A stretch of DNA of 64,000 nucleotides from the NCBI GenBank assembly GCA_028023455.1, contig JAQFVV010000018.1:7533274-7597273 (forward strand), in the 5' to 3' direction. Positions within the stretch are counted from its first letter, which is position 1; every line of letters starts with the position of its first letter. The stretch is from Epiperipatus broadwayi (lineage: Eukaryota; Onychophora; Udeonychophora; Euonychophora; Peripatidae). Below, in pieces: positions 51,198 to 61,360 of the stretch. The position numbers and the translations under genes are program-made. The notes beneath the pieces are model-generated. The model searched no databases, had not been told where the DNA came from, and saw nothing but the letters and a program-made list of their open reading frames with translations.

Positions 51198-52427
51198 AAT
51201 GTGTAAAGACTTTGGAGTGGATTAGTTATTGCATTCTGAAGACAAATAAGTCAGATCTTGAATTGGATTTTAGTGAATAAGGAATTTAACAAGCAAACTT
51301 AGAAATATTTTTAGATAGGCCATTAGCCATTCAGTGATTGTTTTATAAATGATTATCTTGTCTAAATCTTAGCAACTGTTGGGCTCTTTGATCGGGTTAA
51401 CCACGCGTTTTTTTTATCGGTTGACATGTTGTTTTTTTCTTCACTGATGTAAAAAGTATAAGCATGATGTCAACCAAAATATGGGCGTTTGATAGCTCAA
51501 TGATGTGGCTTTCCAAAGATGTCTAACTCGAAAAATCCTTTGAAATTTGGATTTTTGGCAGCAGTTTTAATCAAGCAGAATTTTTTTTTTTTATCTATTT
51601 TGTAATTTTCACAAGTGATAAAGACAAAAAATATTTACCCTATTCACAAACAAGGCCTACAACGGAACTTCAACATAAAGCACATCAGACTCGTAAGTAT
51701 AAATTTTAATTTTTTTAATAATATTTTAATTTTTTTTTACATTTTTTTAAAAAATGATAATTTTTATTAATTTTAATTTGTAGTTAGTGTGTGTTGATAT
51801 AAATTATATATTTATTTATGCTCATATAAAATTCATATCTAACATAATTTTCTAAAGTTCTAATCTACTTATTTTCAAAACTGATTAGTGGTAATTATTA
51901 GTGTATTTATCTGAAATGGATGGCATCAAAGTTGTGAGTGGATGGAGTTTGACAATGATAAATGAAAATGTAACAATTTACTCTAGATAAATACTTTGCA
52001 TATAATAAAGATATATATGAAAGATAGTGACCTGGGCCAACTGATGAGTGCTGGTTCAGCACAAAATGCATCTTGGGGGTCATTTATTTTTTATTATATC
52101 TTTATTTATATAAATTTGAAAAGAATGGGGAAGTGTGGAGGTGTTAATTATATCTGTTTAATAATTTATTATTTATTATTATGTTTATATAATATGTTTG
52201 TGTTTACAAGTAATGAAGTTACAAAACTAATAATCAAATGTATAAAAAGATTGCACTTGCAGGCAAATAATCAAATTCTGATTCTTGTTTATGCCTTTAT
52301 ACTCATGATTTGAAGTCATTCTGGTTTTGTTATATGTTTCATCACATTATTTTCAAGTCTATAGCTAAAAAATGGACTATATGCAAATAAATTATATCTA
52401 TGTGATGCAGTAAATATAACAAGATAG
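51198..52427. other. AT-rich DNA with one unproven 105-codon frame
   Basis: The frame at 51996-52313 (plus) begins with a short mixed segment (KDSDLGQLMSAGSAQNASW) and then becomes hydrophobic AT-rich text. I recognise no domain and no splice context. GTGCTGGTTCAGCAC inside it is a small hairpin. I do not call it a gene. Confidence 0.35.
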
Positions 52428-52540
52428 CATCACTTGTGTGCATAAAGAATATAAACATCACTTGTGTTCATAAAGAACATAAACATCACTGGTGTGCATA
52501 AAGAATATAAACATCACTGATGTACTGAAAAAATATATAA
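52428..52540. repeat. Tandem array of a 28-bp unit, about four copies
   Basis: Units begin CATCACTTGTGTGCATAAAG and start at 52428, 52456, 52484 and 52512. The first three are nearly identical and the last is diverged. Confidence 0.93.
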
Positions 52541-53100
52541 AATAAAGAGATGAAACTCATTTTATCAGTGATATAGACAGTAACCTACAATTTCTAGTTT
52601 TAGATAGACAAGAAACCAATTGCTATGATGATTTCTTTTGTATATTTTATTAGGATGAATCTTTTTCTTTATAGATGTCTTTGACATTTGGAACTTTTGG
52701 GGACAAGATAAAAATGAAGAATTCATATGTGACTTCTTTTGCAGATTGTGAAGTTATGGATTGTATACATAGTTAGAAAGATAATTTTGTGAAGACTGTA
52801 AAGAAATTATAGCTGAAGGTGTAATGAATACTTAGTTCATGATGAATTAAAGTCATTATTATTTCGGATGTTGAAATTTCTTTTTTTCCTAATTTTTTTA
52901 AATAGTTATCATTATTTATCTTAGACTTATTGTTTTCCTTAGTTTTTCTAGTTTTTATTAATGTAATTTTTTTTGCTTTAACATAATTAAAACTGAAATT
53001 ATTGTGAAAATTGTGTCAGGACAGTATTTTAAAAAATTCAATATGGCGTCTTAGACCTAAACAGTTTTAATTAAGAATAAAAAAGAGAACCGTAAAAGCT
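52541..53100. other. AT-rich DNA, no gene seen
   Basis: No gene is supported. A minus-strand Lys/Asn-rich open stretch at about 52860-53020 could continue the foreign block to its right but has no motif. Confidence 0.4.
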
Positions 53101-53340
53101 ACCATTAAAAGCAGTTGCTAGTCTAGCGCAGGTGATAAATTTGAAAATAGTCTTTTCTCACTTTATAATTATCTTTTTTTGCAGAATTATTTTTTGTGCT
53201 TCTTATAGATAATTAATTAGTTTATTTCATTATTTTAATTCTAACATATCTAAAATAATTTTAATTATAACTTAAATTAATTTGTGACTAAATTGATAAT
53301 TTATCACTTTTATAAACTAATAATCTATATACAAAAACAT
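53101..53340 (-). pseudogene. Possible second decayed frame of the code-4-like block
   Basis: Directly downstream of the main frame on the same strand, an ATG at 53338-53340 opens a reading that becomes continuous if TGA is read as Trp (two sites) and a few TAA/TAG codons are taken as damage. It ends with a more mixed segment, TIFKFITCARLATA. It may be a following gene of the same foreign operon. The evidence is much weaker than for 53346-54240. Confidence 0.35.
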
Positions 53341-53345
53341 AATTT

Positions 53346-54240
53346 TTAATAATTAAAATAAATGTTATTGGGAGTCAAACCAACCTTTAAAAAAATCGCT
53401 TTAATAATTCCTCAAGTTAAAAATAAATTAGTTGCTTAAGCAACAATTGTAAATGGTGTAAAATTCCAATTTATTAATTTTTTTTTAATAATCTATTGTT
53501 TTTAATGTCAAATAAACTTTAAATACGTTGCTAAGAAAGTATCAATAATAATATAAATTAATAATTGCGTTAATTGACATTAAAATATCCAAAACTAAAG
53601 TTAAATTAATTGATACAATCGATAGTTTCGACAAATTTCTTGTTTAAATCAAGACCATCAATTGTATTATTATCAACTGAGCTAATAAACTTATTATCAA
53701 AAAAATTATTTAAAGCATAATTTACATCAATGGGTACATTATTATAACTTGTTGCTTGATCATATGATTCTAAATCTTGAAAAAACTTCGCATTATATCA
53801 AACTGATAAATCATTAATTGTTTGATTAGATTATCACAAAATATTAGTTGTCTTATCAATTGCTAAATAGATCTTTGGTTTATCACATGACTTTTAAATA
53901 ACAATACTTTAATAATTAATGTCCTTAACTATATTATTTACTTTTAAAAATGGTTGATTAGTTTGTAAAATATTTTTATTATTAACAACATAATATCATA
54001 AATTAGGTAATTTTGGCCAAACAATGAGCTCTTTAATTAACATTGCATTACATTTATATCTACATATTTCACCTAACTACAAAATTAGGCAATCGTAAAC
54101 AAAAGACAACTTTCTCTGATAAATAACATATACAATTTTTTTTTAAAAATATAAACACAAGTTTTCTTTAAAAATATAGACACAAATATTTTACACACAC
54201 GTATAACTTTTTATAGATAATTATGATATATATTACAATG
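53346..54240 (-). pseudogene. Decayed protein using UGA as tryptophan (mollicute-like or mitochondrial-like origin)
   Basis: On the minus strand, one frame from about 54240 to 53610 reads as protein only if TGA is Trp. Examples are KLPNL-W-YYVVNN (TGA at 53996-53998), LSV-W-YNAKFFQDLE (53798-53800) and a site at 53834-53836. After a one-base shift come a hydrophobic membrane-like helix with YYY-W-YFL (53542-53544) and then LT-W-GIIK (53412-53414), with a stop at 53346-53348. I count five TGA against one TGG (54017-54019). About six TAA/TAG stops interrupt, many where Gln (CAA/CAG) would be one C-to-T change away. Composition and code fit Spiroplasma/Mycoplasma DNA or their phages. A mitochondrial plasmid-type source is the alternative. 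I do not recognise the protein. Function is unknown. Confidence 0.68.
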
Positions 54241-54287
54241 AAATGAAGGATTACAGCATATAAAGAACAATGGATTATTAATTATTT

Positions 54288-54527
54288 TTATCCAAAAATT
54301 CTTGATTTTGGCTTCAGACAATCTTCAACCCAAATTTCGTTTCTCCGACTTGTTTTTCCACTATCGTAAACAGCAGTATAAAATTTATTTCGATCATAAC
54401 AAATATTTGACTTGTCCAAGGCATACTTAAATATCTTAAATTGGAAGTCCAGGCGCGTCTCAATATTTCCTCCAAATTTGTGAACATAGACAATTACTGT
54501 TGGTCTTTCAATTATCTCAACCTGAGG
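54288..54527 (-). CDS. Terminal exon of a SOUL-type heme-binding protein
   Basis: The 240-bp minus-strand exon is open for 79 codons plus TAA at 54288-54290. The acceptor is strong, TTTTATTTTTTGTAG before CCTCAGG. The residues fit the C-terminal half of SOUL/HEBP proteins: RPTVIVYVHKFGG matches the VYVRSFGG strand, then ALDKSNICYDRNKFYTAVYDS and RRNEIWVED match the Y-x-x-A-x-YDSP and RRNEVW motifs. The family binds tetrapyrroles, usually in the cytosol or at mitochondria. The exon has no lesion and normal TGG usage. Upstream exons should lie to the right on the minus strand, but none was recognised, so it could be an exon relic. The Asp-Ser after YDS lacks the usual Pro. Confidence 0.7.
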   Translation of the reverse strand, partial: PQVEIIERPTVIVYVHKFGGNIETRLDFQFKIFKYALDKSNICYDRNKFYTAVYDSGKTSRRNEIWVEDCLKPKSRIFG

Positions 54528-55428
54528 CTACAAAAAATAAAAAAAATAAAACAGATTAATACTATAGTACAAACATTCAATATAAATACACCAAGCAAGA
54601 AGAGAATTAAATACAGTATTTTTAAAAATTATCTACGGAGAGCTATATTAGCCTTAGATATCTACTCGTTATGGGGTCATAATCATCAGGTATCTAATAA
54701 TTTAATAGTAACCATTTGTAATAACTGAACAGCATAATATCAATACTGCAACCGACTCACAATTTCATCTTACAAGAATATTCGTAAATATGATGTACAA
54801 AGAGAATAGATGAGTCATGTACTGTAGCAGTGGATGCTGTTGAGATTAAATAGAAAATAATTTTTTTGTAAATAATTTAATATTTATCGAGATTTTTAAT
54901 TAGTTTATTTAAAAATTAAGACAATCTTTTTTCTTGTTTCACAAAATCTTTAACTACTTATTTATAAACATTTTCTTGAGATTAGCAAGCAAATTGGATA
55001 ACGTCTTTACTTTTTAAATCATATGAATTATAAACACAAACCCATTTCTTATTCATGAAAAATCAAATACTGATAATAAACAAGTTTTAAATTTCTATAA
55101 ACATCTTCCAAGAAATTTTGTGCTAGAAATCTGTCACATTTTTTGAATTAATTAATCTATTTGTATATAAAAAATATTTAAAATTTCAATGATCTCCCAT
55201 AATTACTTATATTTTCAATTCTCTAGCGGTTTTTTTTTTTTTTTTTAATGAAATATATGTAGATATAGGCTAGTCATTTTTAAGCTGGTGACATTTACAA
55301 ATAATTGTTTTTAAAACTCATTTATTTTTAATAAATGATATTTAATATCAATATTGTTTTTCTTTATAAATTATTATATGGCGAATATTAGTAAAAAAAA
55401 AAAAACAGTAAAAAATGATAAAAAAAAA
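54528..55428. other. Probable intron of the SOUL gene or intergenic DNA
   Basis: The polypyrimidine tract and AG next to 54527 show that this side is intronic for the minus-strand exon. The 95-codon plus-strand frame at 54441-54728 is mostly a shadow of that exon. A T16-type run is at about 55230-55246. No second exon is recognised. Confidence 0.5.
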
Positions 55429-56680
55429 TTAACTCTTGAAATCATTTAAATATAAATAATTACTTGACATATTAAATCTCTCCGAGTTCCATTTATCGGA
55501 ATATTCTGTAATCGTTTCAAACATTGTAATTAAATCTTCTACATTTAAAAAATGTTTCAATAATTGTTCATTATATGACCAAGTAGTTAAATTTACAAAT
55601 AGAAATCTTTTTTTTCAACTTCTTTATCTAATTTGTTGGTCAGATTTGTAGAATTACTGGGAAAGAATGCTAAACCCTAATTGTTGTAAAGAAGATTTTA
55701 CATTTTTTGATTTGTGCCTTTGATATAAGTGTACAATAAAGAACAAAAAGAACTTCTGAATATTATTGTTTTACTTTTTCTTGAAACCTTGAAATATCCA
55801 AATATTATAGCTGCTCCTTCAATGGTTTGGGAAATTAACTCTTCCGTACAATCTTTTCTTAATGTTTTTTTAATCATAAGATTTATTGCTTCAAGTTATA
55901 TTAAGAAGTTCAACCAGCAGAAATATCTGAATTGGGTTATGATTTATGATCTTAATCTATAGAATCTGAAACTCTCTCACTGCTATGCAAGGTCAATTTA
56001 AAAAATTGAAACACACATTCAGTCGATGCTTTTTCATGGCTAATATCTAAAATTCTAGGAATTATTCGTGGTCTTTTTCATACAAATGTAACCTAATCAT
56101 AATTGATAATTGTAAAATCTTTTTCCAACCAGTAAACAAAGCATTTTTATTTTATTATAAATATTAAGAATAATATTTTGAAAGAATATATTAAATGATT
56201 CTGGATTTGATTAAAAAATTCTAAAAATATTTCTGAAAAATCAAAACGGATATAATTATAGACAAGTATAAAATGCATAGTATCAATATAATTCTTTTTA
56301 TTGCGGAAATTATCATCTTCTTCATAACTATAGATTGCTTATTTATGTATTCTTTAGTGACACATTTTCACAATTAAACATTCAAATAGTTTCTGATATT
56401 TTTAATTTTTTTTTTGTTTTAGAATAAAATATTTAAAGATGTTTGTATACTTATAGTATAATCATTATAACAAAACCCAATCTTTTAAATAAAATCATCA
56501 GCTTTTAGATGATTTAATGAGGTTTCATGTCTTTTGAGAGCTTTAAACAAATTATTTAAATCAGTAAGATATTATAGTCGAGTAGGAATAACTATTATAT
56601 TTTGCTTTCATATCTCCCTATAGCGCATTATACATTATGGATAGTAACTGATATTTTGTTGATAAGCTATCATTATAATA
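55429..56680 (-). pseudogene. Decayed intronless helical (HEAT-like) protein, unidentified
   Basis: On the minus strand a chain of protein-like segments runs without introns but with several one-base shifts. In order I read SLSTKYQLLSIMYNAL (near 56650), LNNLFKALKRHETSLNHLKA, NFRNKKNYIDTMHFILVYNY (near 56290), NALFTGWKKIL, RPRIIPRILDISHEKASTE, RKDCTEELISQTIEGAAIIF (near 55840), and finally ITEYSDKWNSERF before TAA at 55429-55431. It uses TGG for Trp (standard code). The helix-rich pattern and GWKKIL motif recall HEAT-repeat proteins, but I cannot name the family. Shifts often sit in A runs. It may be a processed pseudogene, a viral or transposon gene, or a gene with assembly indels. The 77-codon plus-strand frame here is a shadow. 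Confidence 0.55.
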
Positions 56681-57370
56681 CATTATTGTTTATTATATAT
56701 ACACACAAATGTTTTTATGCATATAGTAGGCCTATATAAATTAAAATTATAATATAAACATTTAAAAATAATGTAGTTATTAATAATAATTGGAAGAGCA
56801 CAGGTATATATATATATATATATTGTGCCCTTTTCTATAGGTCAGTGATGGTTATAAATGGTCAATTACTAAAAAATTTTAAAATTAATATTATATAGTA
56901 TTTAAAATTATAGATTAGATTAAGCAGTAAAATTTTTAATATGATATATTTAATAATTGATATTGTGATGGTGAGAATTGTATCTAATTCTATATTTTTC
57001 TAAATTGTTTTTCAAAATTTTATATAATTATTTTAAATAATATAAGTAGCAAATTTATTCAGACAGATAAAAATAGACTAAACACCGGAAATGACCACGT
57101 GACTGTCTGAAATATTCTATGTCTAAGTACTGGTTTAAATTAATACTAATAATTAAAATATTAAAATAGTATATTATAGAATTGGATGGAATTGTCACAC
57201 ATCATAATAAAAATATGTAGGATACATTTTATTAATTATTGTTTCAAAATTATTTTAAAGATAGTTAAATCGTAATAGATAATAATTGATTTAAAAATAA
57301 TAATTAGTTAACATTTAAGTCTATTACGTCATGATTTTAAAACTTTAGAAATTGTTTATCAATCCAAGTA
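56681..57370. other. AT-rich DNA, no gene seen
   Basis: No gene. It contains a TA run at 56806-56822. Confidence 0.5.
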
Positions 57371-57378
57371 GGAATTGA

Positions 57379-57422
57379 CCAATAAAAAAAATAGATCTTG
57401 GCAGACAACAAAATCGCGCCAA
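57379..57422 (+). promoter_or_regulatory. CCAAT box and E2F-like site, candidate promoter
   Basis: CCAAT at 57379-57383 and AAAATCGCGCCAA at 57410-57422 (a close match to the E2F/DP consensus on its reverse strand) lie about 30 bp apart, with GTATAAAC just downstream. CGCG is rare in this base composition. This pairing is typical of animal cell-cycle promoters. Transcription to the right would place a donor-like CAGAG|GTAAAA at 57472. The 75-codon minus-strand frame over the site is probably chance. Confidence 0.3.
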
Positions 57423-57648
57423 CTAATTGTATAAACGGGGAGAACAAAAATGTGTTGACTCCAGAGCAGAGGTAAAATTTTAAGCTCTCTAAAAATTTTT
57501 TTTCTTTCTTAAATTTACTAGTCAATTTTATTATAATTTTAATAATATCTTTGAAAGAAACCAACTGACAATTTAAAAATCATCCGAAGAGAATCTTAGA
57601 ATAAAATTTAAAAAAGTTTCTCATAATAATGTTTCACTAACTTTACAG

Positions 57649-57723
57649 TAACCTGCCAGTGGATTCTATCGAAATATAATCGGAGTTTTCAATAGAAAAT
57701 GGATAGATTCTTAAAACCAAGTT
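57649..57723 (+). CDS. Candidate second exon with start codon of an unidentified gene
   Basis: A good acceptor, TTTCACTAACTTTACAG, ends at 57648. The ATG at 57699 opens MDRFLKPS, and a donor-like GTAAAT follows at 57724. Together with the promoter candidate and the donor at 57472 this could be a 5' gene end. If not spliced, the frame stays open to 57923 (74 codons). I recognise no family. Low confidence. Confidence 0.25.
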
Positions 57724-58005
57724 GTAAATTTTATAATGTTACAAATATGTTAATGTTATTCGTTGATATAGTTTATATAGCGTATCACTATGAAAGTTGT
57801 TTTCGTGCGTATAAAATCAATGAAAGGACATTGTGCGCAAAGTTAATGAATATAATGGAAAATAAAAATAAGTATTATTTGTATAAGAATAAATGGACAA
57901 AAGGAATTTTAATATTGAAGTAGTTTGGATTGCTTTCTTTGAGATGACTTGAGAAAATACTCTAGAAAATAGTTAAAGATCGGAAGTAGTGTATATAAAA
58001 TAATA

Positions 58006-58400
58006 ATGAATGAAAGTGAAGTTTACCAAGGAAAACACTTGCCTAAAGAAAAAAAAATATTTACAGAAGAGAAATATAAAATATTGGATCCATGGAAAAT
58101 GCAATTGGTACTGTAATTATTAAATAATTGTAGTTTAACTAGAAATAAAGATGCATCAATGCGCCGAGGTAATATTCGCCAGAACATTTAAAAGCTTCGT
58201 GGGATAACTAAATAAAATGTTTTCTAATAATTTTGAATTAAACACTAAAACTAAAGATCATCTAAACAGTTTATTAAATGAACTAATTTATTTAAAACTT
58301 TAATAAGCAGAAAGGAGAACATTCGGATAAAAGAAGAAATAATAAATATTATGGGACTAACCAATATTTACCGTCAGAAAAATATGTGATTATGGTTTGA
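58006..58400 (+). pseudogene. Protein-like reading with stops, unidentified
   Basis: The ATG at 58006 opens 36 codons (MNESEVYQGKHLPKEKK, then EEKYKILDPWKMQ) to a TAA at 58114. The same frame then continues sensibly as NNCSLTRNKDASMRRGNIRQ to 58190. A shifted frame, MFSNNFELNTKTKDHLNSLL, runs to about 58300. Charged residues and CpG-containing codons set it apart from random AT-rich text. It may be exons of the gene starting near 57.4 kb or a decayed foreign gene. Function is unknown. Confidence 0.3.
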
Positions 58401-60910
58401 ATTATTTTCTTTACTAATCTAATTTAAACATTAAGTTTTAGATAGCGATAGGGAAAACAAAATACATTAATTCGTAATATAACATTATATGAAATAATAT
58501 GTTTTGATTTTGAATTTTAAAATAAAATTGTATGTATGTGGAAATTTGTATGTTTGCGATGCTCAAAGAGAAAGAAGCCTACTACGAACTCTGAAAGGAA
58601 GATAAAGATTGTTTTGGTAACATTTATAATTATTAATGATATATAATGTATGTTTTATTTATTTAGATCAGCTGGGAATCGAATGAATGTAGCATAAAAG
58701 TTTTATTGTTATTATTGTTGTAAAACGCATTTTAAAACAACACTCTAAAACACTTTGAGATGTGATTAGATTTTTAAAAAATATGCATACGATAATCATT
58801 TTATGTGTTATTAATATAGTTCAATATAACCGATGGTTATGTGATATTTTCTGTTAATTTTCCGATTGGGATATTTAAATGTTATTTTAACAAAAACGTA
58901 GATGTTAAACCTACAGTGTAATAAAGCAAGACAAATTGTTCTTATGGAATAGGGAAATGTTTTATATTAGCGAATTTTGTTTATTGTTTTAAAAAGTAGT
59001 TAGTATTTTATCGATGTTGGATACAGTAAAAATCTCGAGAGATAGTTTGGGTAGTGACTTGGTAGTACGTGGTGATTCGGAAACCAAGAGGATGTATTAA
59101 AAACTAGGATGCTACAGGGAATGAAATAATAAATAGTTTTAGATGTTAATCAGTGTAGTTAACAAAGCCCTACGACTGGTACATATGTTGTCTTGGACAG
59201 TGGTATTTTATATATTTCTTGTGAGTCTTACTAGATGTTTGGTAAAGCTGAGTAAATAGCTGCCACATCATGCTTATCACCAAGGTTATTAGACAATGAA
59301 TGTCGGACCTATTCACACTGTTTCATACATTTTTGAAGTATATTGCGGATAAGTTATCTATCTATCTTCCCGATATCCTATACATCTTTCGCTATCTTTA
59401 TCTGTATTTCTTGCAACTACATCGTTATGTGATAAGTCTATTAAAAGGGAAACAATAGATATTTTAGAATGTATGTCATGCTATTATTTTGGAATAAGAA
59501 TAGTTAAGTATTAATGAAAAGTAGATTATGATTATTGAAAGAAAGATGCAAATATCCTAAGAAGGGAAGGAGTTAGAGAATTATTTTAATTCTTTTTTAA
59601 GAAATGAACTATAATTTTATAAAAGTATATCCAAATAGAAATATATAAAAATATTAAATATAATTTCACGTTTTCTTATTGTTAATTATATTTTAAAAAA
59701 TATAAGTATTGCATATTTGAAAAAAATACAATAACATTCGATAATTATAGTATATGTGAAACTGTAACAGGTGATAATTAAACCTGTGTTATAGTATTAT
59801 ACATGAGTATGGCTTATGGAATAAACGTATTATAGTTTACGAGCATTGGAGAACAAACGTTAAAAGTAATAATAATATTTGAATAATATGCGGAGTGACT
59901 TATATAAAGTTACAAGAAAATGTAATTTTCTTTTAAAATCATATTGATTGTAAAATTATGATGTTATAAATGATGTTTATCCACATAGATAATTTATAAT
60001 ACAGTAACTTTAATATTAAAAGGTGAAGAATGGTATTACCCATAAAATAGTTAAAATAAGTGATATGATAAACCTAATAAAAAATAACTAAATAACTTTT
60101 AAAAGGCATAATAAGTTTAATTAACAATAAAAGAAATATAAATGTATATAATTCAGTTATTGTAGTGTAAAAAAAATGAGGATATCCTTTGTAAATAGAT
60201 GTAAATAGATTTGTTTGTTTTATTTATTTTATTGATGTTAATAAAATTTTAAAATTTGTTTATTAAAACTTGTGTCTGAGTTTTGTTTTCTCTACATCAT
60301 TGTATGAATTCACAGAGTAAGTTCACAACAATTAAACTAAGTATATGATTGTTTGCACAAAAGATAAATAGAGAAGTATGTTTAATCTTAAATATTTATT
60401 GATGTTCTTGTAATTAAATAATTATAAAATTACATTGTGTTACTGGTCATCAATCTATTATCATAAGATTTCGCTAAATTATATGCTATTAGTTGCCACT
60501 TGCTTTATTTATCAGATTATCTAAACACTGCACTTATTAATTTATTTTATTACTTAAAGATAAAAAAAAGGGGATATTAGATTATTAACTAATTTATTAC
60601 AGTTATAAATTTGCGATGAAAGAAAAGCTGTACTAGTTGGATTAGGCAATAAAGATTGTGATTATTATTGTTTTATTATTAATCTAATTTCAGAGTAGTA
60701 GATTATGACATAAAATCCCTTATCATATTTTCCTACCATATGATATTAACATACAAATAAATTTAAGAACCTGAGATTATTTCATTTGAGCTAGATGATT
60801 ACTATTATTGTTATTAGAGATAAAAGATTAATACTTTAATTGTTAAATGAGTCTTAGTGATTAGAAGTTGCGGAAGTCATAAGAATACTATGTAGGTATT
60901 ATATGTAATA
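58401..60910. other. AT-rich DNA, no gene seen
   Basis: No gene is supported. Texture is more mixed around 59030-59450, but no long frame or splice pattern stands out. Confidence 0.45.
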
Positions 60911-60921
60911 GTAGTATAAGG

Positions 60922-61360
60922 GGGGATAGTGTTCTTATGCCATTGAGGTGGTATCCGATGGGATATTATCTCAATGTAATCTACCTTGTCACCCGTATTT
61001 CTACTTCTAGTCTCATGAATTCCTGAGTATTTATTTGAGTTAGTTTAAAACAGAACCTAAGTTAATTTTAAGAAACTTGAGCTAGTAAAGCATTTAATTG
61101 AATATTTCATTAATTATTAGAGCTAGAACCCGGTCAGGTGATTTTCACTATATTGTATTTATTTGGAGGAAGTGGAGATGTGGGAACGGGGCAGTTAGAT
61201 TGGCCTGATACGTTTTAAGGGTTAGATTGTGGCCCTCAACATGATTGGCCTGAGGTGTAGTGGAGCTGCACAAGAGGACGAGGTTAGAATATATATATAT
61301 ATATATACTGGTTTGCATTCACTCATTCACATTCAGTCAAAACATAAAAACAATAAAAAA
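60922..61360 (+). repeat. Possible LTR or promoter fragment (purine tract, TATA run, initiator-like site)
   Basis: A purine tract, AAGGGGGGATAG, at about 60918-60929 is followed by TGTTCTTATG, as at the junction of an LTR. A G-rich patch (61130-61285) leads to a TATA run at 61290-61306 and, about 27 bp on, CATTCAGTC, an initiator-like sequence. I found no second copy and no coding region that clearly belongs to it, so this may be a solo LTR or unrelated. Confidence 0.3.

Noticed and set aside
51996-52313. 105-codon plus-strand frame as a gene
   Set aside because: Only the first ~25 residues look mixed. The rest is AT-driven hydrophobic text with no motif or splice context.
53346-54240. An ordinary nuclear mitochondrial insertion of a standard mitochondrial gene
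   Set aside because: TGA-as-Trp would fit, but the reading does not resemble any of the usual mitochondrial proteins. A mitochondrial plasmid-type origin is not excluded.
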